From: Fremontodendron californicum
Taxonomy: Eukaryota > Streptophyta > Magnoliopsida > Malvales > Malvaceae
Length of the DNA stretch: 64,000 bases
Direction of reading: 5' to 3'
NCBI GenBank assembly: GCA_030761205.1
Contig: JAULJL010000001.1
Coordinates: forward strand, 38,511,145-38,575,144
Shown here piece by piece: positions 53,701 to 64,000 of this stretch. How positions within the stretch are numbered: the stretch's first letter is position 1; each line of letters opens with the position of its first letter. The notes under the pieces were generated by a model, which was not told the DNA's origin, ran no database searches, and was given only the letters and a program-made list of their open reading frames with translations. The position numbers and the translations under genes were made by a program.

Positions 53701-55309
53701 TAAGAATAGATTGATGCAGCATTGTCTTGCCATGTTAGCAAGGCACAAGGCCATGTAGCATTAGAAAACCACTTCATGAGTGCACATTCCTCATTCGATC
53801 ATGCCATGGGAGGAGAACATTACAATGTGTTCAAATCAAATTTAGACTCCTATCCTAAGCTGGGAGTAAGGCATGAAAGAATCTACCACGTAAGATGACT
53901 TAGAAGTTTTCTTTTGGGCTCGAACCAGGGATGCATTAAGGAAAATAGATTCTCTAGGAAGCGATGTTCCTACCAATGAGATGAACTTTCCTTCCTCAGT
54001 GAGGATTTTTTCTCTTAGAGGGTCCATCTTCCTGGCCTTCCTTAGACAAATTAAGGACATGATGATAACTATCAGCATTCCGTCCTTGCAAGCATCAAAT
54101 GTTATTCTTTTTGTCGGTTTCACCACCATGGACTTTTGAGAACCCCTAGCAGCTTCTTATTAACTAGCAGTTCACTCCTGATTTCTAGATAAAGCCATTG
54201 GTTCTTATCTTCAAGGAAGCAAACACCTTGAAATGTTTTGTTATTTCCAGCCAATACTATAATCATTTCACTATTTGCACAGAAGATATCTAAAAGTATA
54301 CTCTACAAAATATTAAAAGGGTTCTCACTTCTCAATACAATAGAATGCCAAACATGACCCAAAAAAAAAAGTTCACAGAGACAACATACACAGAAGGTTA
54401 AGTTTACTACATACTGCAAAAAAGGAAAGACTTGAAACACAAATTCCACCACTTACCAGCCATGATGACTCATTCTGAAAGGTTGGCTTAATATCCAAAT
54501 TCTCAGGCCGAACGAATTGCTGAATGAGATCCATCTTCTCAGAAAGTTGCTCATCATACTTTACATCATCTGGAAGTGAAGCAAACACACGGGTAAATAA
54601 CTTTGTCATAACATACTTCTCCAATCCCTGTATTTGAAAAAAAAAGGTAAATACATCAACCCCGTGTAAAGTTTTTTCCTTTTCTTAAACAAATTACCTA
54701 AATATGAGAAAGATAAGTAATTTAATGCATTAAGCATATGCAAGTAAAATAGTATCAGTGACTTACTTCACCAGCACTGTCCAGCTCCTCCTCTGAGCAT
54801 CCAGCCCAAAGCGGATGAGCTCGAAAAGCAGCTTCCATGTTGGCAAGGAACGCCTGTACGGCAGCACTATCCCTTTCGGGATCAGGAGCATTGTTCGAGA
54901 ACGAAACTATGAAACTGCAATATGGCGACACGTCAAAACTCAAAAGTCAAAACCCAGAAATGATTGCCTAAAATGAAACACCCCAATCTTTCTGAATTCA
55001 GAATTCTGATAGTAAATTAAGTTTTATTTGGTAATTAATTTACAAAAAGAACAGCTTCCACATCGGGAATTTTACTTGAATTTGAAGCAATCAACTATTA
55101 AATTTAAATCATCGACCAAATAAACAATCATTAATCACTTCCGATTAGTCATAAAACACGTTCAATCTTGAGTCTTTATATACATTTAAAGATGAGCATT
55201 AAAAAAAGGAGAGAGACCTTTTGATGGATTTGACGAAATCAGCAGCGGAAGGCTGGCGCATACGCTCTAGAAAATCTTGCAATCCTAAGAAAACGTCGGC
55301 GTTCTCCAT
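50767..55309 (-). CDS. VPS9A: Vacuolar protein sorting 9a, Rab5-type guanine nucleotide exchange factor
   Basis: Five exons on -: 55309-55218, 54914-54767, 54627-54457, 51831-51652, 51552-50767; 1,377 nt, 458 aa, frame intact. Residues 1-80 (MENADVFLGLQDFLERM...) are the helical N-terminus. The VPS9 catalytic domain is at about 95-235, with KINMYKAPRDKLVCILNCC and the nucleotide-exchange Asp in PGADEFLPVLIYVTIKANPP followed by LHSNLLYIQRYR. The C-terminal 220 residues are acidic and Ser-rich, with AGDLTINDVEDLLNNYKQLV. VPS9a activates the plant Rab5 GTPases (RABF1, RABF2) at endosomes for vacuolar transport. It is somewhat shorter than Arabidopsis VPS9a. The first donor is AG|GTCTCTC. Intron 3 (2.6 kb) holds a hAT-like element. 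Confidence 0.93.
52463..53288. mobile_element. Non-autonomous hAT-like element (826 bp) in VPS9a intron 3
   Basis: TTTCAATT is duplicated exactly at 52455-52462 and 53289-53296 (8 bp). Ends CAATGACGAATC and GATCCGCC-type (right end reversed CAATGGCGGATG) match at 10 of 12 positions. Subterminal GGGGGCCAATTAAAATT on the left and GGGGGGTCAGGGCACCCCC on the right are typical of worn plant repeats. No ORF. Confidence 0.75.
53297..54456 (-). other. Rest of VPS9a intron 3, including an unassigned 95-codon ORF
   Basis: Intron sequence. An ORF at 54129-53842 on - (same strand as the host gene) reads MVVKPTKRITFDACKDGM and contains KARKMDPLREKILTEEG. It matches nothing I recognise and has no splice link to VPS9a in the model. 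Confidence 0.4.
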
Positions 55310-56903
55310 TTCGGTAACCACCGTCTGATTATTTGACAATCTCTTAGCTTACGTTGATTAGAGTCGAGAGAGAGAGAGAGTTTTTGCTTAGGAGAGTAGT
55401 CTTCTAGAGTGAGGAAAGGAGTGCCTGCGTGATAGAAGGTACAGGTGCAGTTGCAGACAACAGAAAAGTTACAGCTATTAGTTTTTATTTTTATTATTTT
55501 TAAAAAGAAAATAATAATAATCATAAGATTTCAATTTTTTTTTTTTTAAAAAGGGATTTAAATTTTCTTCTGATTTTTTATTTTTTTAATTATAATACAA
55601 ATTATTAAATTATTTTATATTCAAATATGATATATATATATATATTAACGTATCATGATAATTATGTTTCTCATATAATTTTTTATTTATTATAATATTC
55701 ATATAATATTTTCATATCCCGTTTAAAATTATATACCGTCTCATTTCGGCTGGGATGATTTGGACTCTCCTTACCTCAAATCATAAACCCACTTATTATT
55801 AATATTATAATATATTATTAAAATTTTTAACATTACACAAAAAAATGTACCGCTAATAATTATCACCTTAATTTCATGTTTTTACCTTATTTTATTTTTT
55901 AAAAAATATTAATTAATGTCACTAGATATTGATTATGATAATATATATATAAAAAATATAATTATTTTTTTAAAATTCAATAAAAGTATATATTAAATAT
56001 AATTTTTTTAATTTAATAATTAAATAATTTTTAATTGAAACTTATAAAAACCGTATTAAGTCAATCACCGAGTGATGCTTTTTTTTCCTTGGGTCACTTT
56101 TGCTTTTTCTTTTTTCTTTTTGCATTTTAAAAAGTAATAAAAGGCAAAAATAAAATACATTTGAAATTCAAAAGCAAAAGATATTTTTAGAATAGAAGGT
56201 AATATTTTAAAATTAATATGATAAATAAAAAATAAGTAAATATTTTACTTTAGATTTAAAAAAATGTATATAAAATAATAATACTACAGAAAAAAAAAAA
56301 AAAAAAACTAAAACGTCTTTATTAGATATATTGATACATCGTCTTTATTAAACAATAATAATTATGGAATCACAAAGCAACTGAAAATAACAAGCATGTA
56401 AAAATTGTAGCAGCAGAGCAGCCACCAACTTTTTACAAGCTTCTACAAATGTGGCCATACATTAGATTTTGGAGTTTGGACCACCATTTTACACCTCCTT
56501 TCCTTTCCTTACATTACAACATCACCATTTAATTTCTATGCAAACAAAGAAAACACAAACAAAAACTATAACATTTTTTTAGTGTGTATAAAATACTATC
56601 TTCTCCTCTTAAACCCCAAAAAAAGAATTGCAACATATGTTGAATGCTACTATAATAAGCTTTTCTTTTCTGATTAAACAGCTCCTCCTATCTAACAAGT
56701 GATTTATGTCTTCACTGATCTCCATTTTTCCTATATGATTTCCTGTAAATAATGTGTAGGAAATGTGTTTGCAGATATGTAGTGAAACCAGATGCACTGT
56801 TTTCTCCTACCTCATCGGCGAAATCTGCTTCAATCTCTCCATCATCAACCACAAATGTTTAAATCTTGTTTGCCCAAGAAAACCTTCCCATCCAAATTAT
56901 AAT
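55310..56903. other. Intergenic between VPS9a and B3GALT
   Basis: 55310-55450 is likely VPS9a 5' UTR and promoter, with a (GA)n run at 55366-55381. 55480-56330 is AT-rich without a gene. 56340-56903 is probably 3' UTR of the B3GALT gene on -. Confidence 0.55.
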
Positions 56904-59900
56904 TTAGAGTAAAGTGTTCCAAACTGCATCATCCCCTTCACCACACCTTTCATGAACAATTTTGAGCTTCTCCACTGATTTGCAGATTCCACTGCAGCTC
57001 CAATCAAATGATGCAACACAGACATTACCTGCTTGTGCCTTCCACTCGCAATCTGTGGAACATGAAGCAAACAAGAGTTTAAAGGGAAAGACCAAACTAG
57101 AAAAGAATGTTAAGCATTAATGAAATCCTAATGAACACTCAGAATCTATCCTTCTATCCTTAAAATGAAAGTTAACTACATGGCTTAATGTGATGACATC
57201 TGTGCTTGGAATAAATTTGAGGTGAAGGGGTGTACTTTAGGTATTGCAATGTAGCTATGTAGAGTTATTTTGGTAAACCTTAATTTAATAGTGAAATTAT
57301 TTATTTAATTTTGGATTTTGATTTACAGGGTTATAGTTGAGTTTTATATATATATATATATATATATATTGATTTTATAAAGTGATTTTACAAATGTAAT
57401 GAAATTTTCTTTTATGTCTATATTTTTGCAGATATTGAAATTATTTATTTTTTATAATAGTAAAGCATTTAATGGTGATACATGTAAGACTGAATTATAT
57501 AGGTCCGAAAGCGAAGAATGGATCTTTGTCCTCGTCTCTATTAAAAGTTTAACACCTTATCCATCATCGTTATTTCCATCTTCCATTTATTGGGCCTCAT
57601 GGTAGTTTGAATTAATTATATTCTATATAAAGTTTGACACAGGTTAAATTATTTATATTCTTCAAGAACATTACCTGGTGGAGTCCCACAGCACATATTC
57701 CTATCATCTATGTGCTCAACCTCAAGGCCGATAAACCATGATCCGAGGGACACATCTTCATTGGCGTACTTATGCAATATAGGCCTGCAATCAGTCAGAA
57801 TCACTCTGAATATTAGACATGCCTGTTTGAGACATGATTATTATCAGTGCAGAAGACCAAAGGTGCAAAGTTACAACATCAAAACAGTATAGAAATTCAC
57901 CAGTCTGATTTGGCCATATAGGCCAAGGCTATAAATTTGATCAGCATTTTAATGCTCTTGGGAATTTTCATTTGGATTTACACTTTAAGGACTTGAATAA
58001 TCTCCCAGTTTTAACAGAATTTTTCAATGTTTTTGAGTAACACTACGCTTAAAGTGAAAAAAAAAAAAAATGGGCTACTTGATTAAACTGGGAGAAAAAT
58101 GAAAACAAAGAGAAAACTGAAGTCAAGGAAGGGGATGATTGGTAAGGCACTGCCAAATGCACACACATACAAAGGACCATGAAGATGAAATCAGAACCCT
58201 CACTTAGGCAAAGCAATAAATAAACAACAACAAAAAAAGGCTACTTTAGGACAAAAATCAAAGTTCTTACTGGTTTATGGAGATGTAGGTTGCCAGTTCC
58301 TTTGAAATTGCATATATCTGCCCAGTCGCATGTCGAAAGTATTTGCTCCCCTCTTCTCCAAATTTCCAGTACTCTGGTTCATGGTACTTGACATTCCTAA
58401 CGAACATAAAGGAATTCAACAAAAGTTATATAACAAATTTGCAGGAGGGAGCAAAGAAAATTGAAAAGTAATATTATCAACAATAAAAAGATCACCAGGA
58501 TATTACTTTTGAGATAGAACAGGTCCAGATTTCATGCACCCTATATAGACTCTGGGCTTGGAACGATGACGGGCAAGAGTTTTAGCTAGCATACCTATGA
58601 GAAAATATGCATACGAAATTCAACTTATGAAACAATCAAAATTCTTTCTTCACCATTATGTTGGGTGATAAAACGTTTACGATAACAAAATAGGAGATGG
58701 CAAACCAACCAAGATTAACATGGACATCATCATCCACCTTGACATAGTACTCAGCATCCCATTTTGCAACTGCAGTAGAAAAGAAAATTTTTGTTTTTGC
58801 AGATAATTCGTGATATCCTTCAACATGCTCCTGTATTATAAGATTGAAACCAGATATTGGTAAGAAATGCCATAATATCTCATAAGAATATCCAAAACTA
58901 TTGCAGGAGTGCTATCTCACCAGTCTAAGGAAGTCCTTATGTTGAGCATCCTCTGAATCAATAGCTCTATCTAAAATGCTGTTGGATGTTGCACTGGGTC
59001 AAACAATGCAGATGCTACTTATGTCAGTTCAAATATCTTACTAAGCAAGTACATTTATTACATATTCATCACATTGTAACAAGTGTCATTTGTTTAACAT
59101 TGCCAATCATTCCATACCTACTTCAGAGTTCAGACTCCCTAGGGTTTGTGCCAAGAAATATGCATACAAACCAGAAATTTTATATTCAAACTAAAGTTTT
59201 CTCAAGCTCAAGATTTGCTTTAAAATGATTTACCTATGGCCAATCATGAAACGAACAACAACCCCCTTCTCGCGCTCCAACTGAATAAGCTTTTCCCCTG
59301 TTCAAACATAAACACAAGAATTCATTTGAGATAATAAATACTAACAAACTAATCAAATATAAAAACCTCAAAAGGCTATGGAAACTACAAGACCTTGTGG
59401 CATCCAAGTCTCCCTGACAGAATCACGCCGCCGTCTACTACTAAAAGCAGTGTTAATTCCAATGACCATGAACACTTTCTTCCTCGGTGGGCCATCATGA
59501 GCCAAGGTTGAGACAGCACTGAAGGCATCCAAATTCTCCTGAGAACTACGTGAGGCAGCTAACTGCATTTGAAGCATTGCAACTGACTTGTCTAGAGATC
59601 TGTTAGGCCTCATCAAAGATCATAATTACAAAGAAATTAGTAGCCAAGACTTTTCCAAAATAAAATTCGATTTTAACTAAAATAACAAGAACCCAATTTT
59701 GTACTCACTGAATTGCTTCGTGGGTTTTCAAAACGTCACCCATTACATCTTTATCTTGTGCAGGCTTCTGTGTAACATAGTAAAAACTTTCTTTTAGAAA
59801 CATAATTTTGTTTTTTTTTTTTTTAAAGTAACAAAAAATACTGAAGTTTAACTGTGACAATGAAAATAACAGAAACACATACTTTGTTAGTATCGCGATC

Positions 59901-60142
59901 CTCGGAACCAATCTGCAACTCCTGTTGACGTCGATGTTGTGACAAGAGCTGACCGTTGGATTCAGGTGGGACCCACAGCCTGTAACCAAAATCCAATGGC
60001 TATTAATATATCAAAAATAAACTTCATCCCAACAATTAAAGGGGAAAAATGAAAAAAGAAAAGAAAAAAACACTGACCCAGTTCATCAATCAATCCAAAT
60101 AAAAGAAAAATGCAAAGAAAGAATTGACAAATCAAAAAGATT

Positions 60143-60184
<42 letters not shown>

Positions 60185-60274
60185 ACTGAAGAGAATTCCG
60201 AGAGAGAAGAAGAAGATGCAGAGAAATGGGATCCATTGAAGGGAGATCTTCTTAGGACTACGATGATACTTCAT
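56904..60274 (-). CDS. B3GALT7: Beta-1,3-galactosyltransferase, GT31 family (B3GALT7 type)
   Basis: Eleven exons on -: 60274-60180, 59979-59883, 59767-59709, 59599-59394, 59297-59234, 58993-58921, 58830-58710, 58594-58507, 58397-58272, 57784-57675, 57052-56904; 1,188 nt, 395 aa. It is a type II membrane protein: MKYHRSPKK, then one membrane segment at about 13-31 (LQWIPFLCIFFFSLGILFS). A stem with the plant DUF4094 follows. The GT31 catalytic domain includes KVFMVIGINTAFSSRRRRDS, RETWMPQG, the DxD metal site VKVDDDVHVNLG (about 227-238), YIGCMKSGPVL and YANEDVSLGSW. Cys-rich end: DCEWKAQ..CVASFDWSCSGIC. It would transfer galactose in beta-1,3 linkage in the Golgi. Several blocks (EDAQHKDF, PILHKYANEDV) favour Arabidopsis At1g77810 over other paralogues. 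Confidence 0.93.
57345..57370. repeat. (TA)n microsatellite in the last B3GALT intron
   Basis: About 13 TA units following GAGTTTTA. Confidence 0.9.
60151..60178. repeat. (GA)n microsatellite touching the intron 1 donor of B3GALT
   Basis: Fourteen GA units on +; on the gene strand the donor reads AG|GTCTCTCTCT, so the repeat is intron positions +3 onward. Confidence 0.9.
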
Positions 60275-63200
60275 GGCCGAGAGAAATTAGGAGGAGAGAG
60301 CGAGGCGGAGCTGGAGATGTCAAAAGGGAATGAGAAATGAAGAACTTTCAATTTTTTTTTTTTGGTTGAGTTTTGTGATTTTGTACGTGAAGTCCTTTTA
60401 TAAGGATGAATGAATTTTTGATGACTATTACGCGCGTTGAACCGTCAAAAAAAACAGAAAAAAAAAAATTAAAAAAAAGTTAGGCAACAAAGGAATTGCC
60501 GCATTAATGTTTGGACTTTCTGTCGTGCTGTGGCCCCACTCCGTGTAACTCACGTCCACGCCAGTCACGCCACCTGTCATCAATCAAACATTGTATTTTT
60601 TAATGTCTCAGTTGGTTGACATGTGTTATTAATTTTATGTGGTATTATTTTTTCAAAAATATTTTAGGTAAAAGGTGAGATTTTTTAATTTTTTAATGCT
60701 ATTTCATTAAAGTCACGTCATAATTATCTATGTGGATACTATCATATGAAATGGCAAGCCACATCACTATTCCGTTACTTATTAATGGTTCTGTTACTCA
60801 CTAATGATCGGGTGATTAAAATAAAAAATTATAAAAATGTTAGATGACCAAAATTGAAGGACCAATCATATATATAAAAAAATAGATCAATGTAAAAATT
60901 TGCAATCATATGATTTAAAAAATATATCATAAAGATTTTAAGACACCCAAAAATACTTGTAGAATGATTTTATATATGTGAAAATATTTGATTATTCATG
61001 TTAGTGGACTGAATGAAATAAAATTTCAATTGAGAATCAAAGAATGAGGAAATTTCCTTTTAACTTCTTAAAAGAAAAAGATGATTGTCACATAACTTGA
61101 ACCACAAAGCTAGCTAGGTTTAGAAGGTATAACTTTTAGATTGCGTTTGAAAATTTGGATTTTAAAAGATAAATTTGAATTTTAATAATAGTAGAAATTG
61201 TATAATAAAACACATGTAAATGTAACACTAATGATTATTTTTCAAATCCATGAATTTGTTGGGTGCCTGTAGCTATTTGTGAATATAAAATTTATGTTTT
61301 TATACCTTTCAAATATATAACCATATTGAATCTTAACTAATTATATATAATGTATGTATTTTATTCTCATAATTTATATAGTAAATAAAATCCAAATTCA
61401 AATTTTAAATTCATGTTTTCAAACATAAGTGTGTCAAATTTTCAAATTTCATGTTTCAAATGAATAGTATAGCCATCAAATTTTCCATAAATATGTTTTT
61501 GAAATAGTTTGGCGGTGGAAAAAATCGTTATGAGAAATAGGTCGGGCAGAATGAGATATTTCAAGCCTTTGTCAACTTAGGAAAAACTATAACCTATAGG
61601 ATTTTCCTTGCAATTTCTTATAGAACCCCGGTTTACCACATTGAAAAGTCCCGCCCACCTTTGATGAATTAACTTGTTGCTTTCAAAATAGTTATGGTTC
61701 GATTTTCTTTTTGCAAAAACACACTTAAAAGAATCAACATTACTGATTAGCTGATTAGCTCTGTATTTGGAAGATCGATGGGAGAGTTTCAATTATAAAA
61801 CGCAAGATAACGTGATAAGAACCCTCTCACTGATTATCCAAATTAAAGGTGTTCATGGACCGGGTCGGGTTCGGGCTGGCCCTATGTATATATCAACACT
61901 GTCTATATATGTTTGTCCAAATCTGATCCGGCATGAAATATGGGCTCAAATTTTGCTAAGCCCGTCCATATTTGTAAATGAATAGTCCAAACCCGTTTAG
62001 GTCCGCCTATATTTTTTTTCCAATTTTTTTAAATACATATTAGTTTTTGTTTAATCTTTAGTAATTTTATATATTTTTTATTAAGTTCTTAAACATAGAC
62101 AACTTAATATATTTTTTAATGTTTACACTATAATATTATATATATATATATTTAATCTTTATATGACAATATATATAAAAATAAAAATAATATATTATTT
62201 AATTAGAAAACGGGCTAGACTCGAGCCTTGAATGTTGGAATCAAGATCCGATTCATTTTTAAACGGATCTCATTTTTTTGCCTAAGCTCATTTTTTTGAC
62301 CTAATATTTTTGTCCAAACCCTCTCAAATATAAGCGAGCTTTCGGACTTAGACGAGTAATCCGACCCTTGGACAGGTCTAATCTAAATGCACATTGTCCG
62401 TCAATAAAAATGTTTATAACGTTCAAAACGATATGACCTCAATCCAAAAAATCATTATTTTCCTCATTCCTTCAACAAAATCATTATTTTCCTCATTCCT
62501 TCATTTATTTTCTTCGCAATACTTAAAAAATCCCAAACATTACCAACAATTGTGTTTAAGGCAGTGTTAGTGTAGAATTATTGGTATATTAATCATTTCA
62601 AGGAGAAATGTTAAGACTTAAGAGATTTCCACTGCATTATTGATTTACGTGAAACATGATTTACTTTTTTGAGATTAAAACACAATTATATATAAGCTTT
62701 ATATTTAATGCATTGACAATAAATAAAATTTATATGTTAATTTTATTTTTCAAATTAAAAGATTTTTAAGTTCTTATAAATATATTATTAAATTTAATTA
62801 ATAAATATGGGCTAGAATTTTTAATAATCATTTTTTTTTAATTTTCCTTTAAAAAAGTGAAAGAAAAAATTGAAAAAAAATATTCGGAAAAGAACACAGA
62901 GCCGTCGTTGCCGTGCTTAAACAAGAAGCCGCAAATCGAAATTCTCCTAGGCCTTGGAAAGTGGAATGGAAGGGTAGTGAGATGGGTTAAAAGAAGGTCT
63001 CTAAGATTTGCTTAAAACATGGTTCCAAAATCCAAAGGCTGAGGATTGAAGGATTGAAAAATGGCGTGATTTTGCAGGCTGTTAATTATATTCACATACG
63101 ACAAGAAATGGTTGCTGATGCGCTTGAAATTAGATTCGATAATTTTAAGCACGATACGATTATACGATATGAATATGAATATGATATAAAAAAAAATTAA

Positions 63201-64000
63201 AACACGATAATTTTGAGTTTTTGGTGATTAAATTTTGTTAGAAAATATAAAAATGTTATATAAATTTATTTAGCTAAACTATTAAATATTATAATTATTT
63301 ATTTATAAAGATTCTGAAAACTTTAAATTTGCTTAATAATCAAGTGTCAACATATTATTATTTATTGATAGCATATGAAATCTATAAACTAACCGTACAT
63401 CAAGTATAAATTCATATATTAATCTTCATGTTTCATTTTGGATGCTAAATAACTTATTGTATAAACCAAGATCAGGTTTTTGCAGAGCTTATCTTTGACT
63501 GAGGAAGAAATTTAGATTTAATAATTTTAGATACAATAAAATTAAACTGTACGAAAAAATAATTAAAATACGATACAAAAAAATTAATATGAATACGACA
63601 CGAATACATGAATGTATCAAAATTTATATAACACGAATTATTAACATATCAAAATTTATAAAATATATAATACTTTAAAAACAATTATAATATAAAAATA
63701 ATATCACCACAATATAAATACATATATTGCTAGGTTTCAGAAACTTGAAATGATTTTTTAGGCGGCTTCAAAGCAGAAACTTCTAGTGATTAGATCAGAT
63801 TCAGACGACTAATTTGCATACCATTTGGCCTTTGTGGTCGTTTTGGTCTATTGATTGGGACCCAATTTTTTGTCTTAATTATTGCTTAACCTTTCTAAGG
63901 GAAGTAGGGTTCTCTTATAGTCTTGTTTCTTCAATTCTTTTATGATTTGTCAATTGTCATCCTTAAGTTTAAAACCTTGTTAGTTAGTTAGCTTCAAAAA
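60275..64000. other. AT-rich region upstream of B3GALT to window end
   Basis: 60275-60400 is the likely 5' UTR and promoter of the B3GALT gene. Apart from the repeat at 61838-62390, the rest is AT-rich intergenic DNA with no supported gene. 62880-63080 is less AT-rich but carries no convincing ORF. Confidence 0.55.
61838..62390. mobile_element. Transposon-like repeat, about 550 bp
   Basis: The left end GGTGTTCATGGACCGGGTC and the right end GACCCTTGGACAGGTCT (inverted) resemble each other and the 'GTCCATGGGCCGGGC' ends of plant non-autonomous elements. GC-rich ends flank an AT-rich core. No clear target duplication was found, so boundaries are approximate. Confidence 0.5.

Overview
The window is nuclear DNA of a flowering plant, most likely a eudicot. 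Genes are intron-rich with GT..AG introns, intergenic DNA is very AT-rich, several classes of plant transposon are nested in one another, and the host proteins have clear Arabidopsis-type relatives. The genus cannot be fixed from sequence alone. No rRNA, tRNA gene, CRISPR or bacterial-type operon was seen.

Layout. (1) 1-1918: 3' end of a Tat-type Ty3/gypsy retrotransposon lying on the + strand, with an extra ORF in antisense (1-727) and a 484-bp LTR. (2) About 2.19-2.35 kb: a small MITE-like inverted repeat. (3) 3405-19919: one 16.5-kb Mutator-like element (MULE) with about 0.3-kb terminal inverted repeats and a near-perfect 9-bp target duplication. It carries a mudrA-type transposase (+) and a convergent plant mobile domain (PMD) gene (-), both decayed. 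Its transposase gene is split by a young 8,656-bp Athila-like LTR retrotransposon (5601-14256; 1,470-bp LTRs with one visible difference; ACTAC duplication). That element has gag and protease but no reverse transcriptase or integrase, and instead carries an intact, intronless LONELY GUY (LOG) cytokinin-activating-enzyme-like ORF (10322-10969). This is the most unusual object in the window. (4) 20.3-34.9 kb: a 19-exon PHD-finger gene with two PZP modules, preceded by a uORF whose stop overlaps its start codon. Its first intron holds two inverted copies of a non-autonomous element, each invaded by another repeat. (5) 36.2-41.3 kb: a MYST histone acetyltransferase gene (HAM1 type), same strand. 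(6) 43.2-43.8 kb: a single-exon gene of unknown function (-). (7) 43.8-50.7 kb: AT-rich intergenic DNA with a tRNA-derived SINE. (8) 50.8-55.3 kb: a VPS9a-type Rab5 exchange factor (-), with a hAT-like element in intron 3. (9) 56.9-60.3 kb: a beta-1,3-galactosyltransferase of the Arabidopsis B3GALT7 type (-). (10) 60.3-64.0 kb: AT-rich DNA with one transposon-like repeat.

The host genes act in chromatin (PZP reader and MYST acetyltransferase, adjacent and co-oriented), endosomal trafficking (VPS9a) and Golgi glycosylation (B3GALT). Splice-site models for the four multi-exon host genes keep an open frame from ATG to stop: 1480, 441, 458 and 395 aa.
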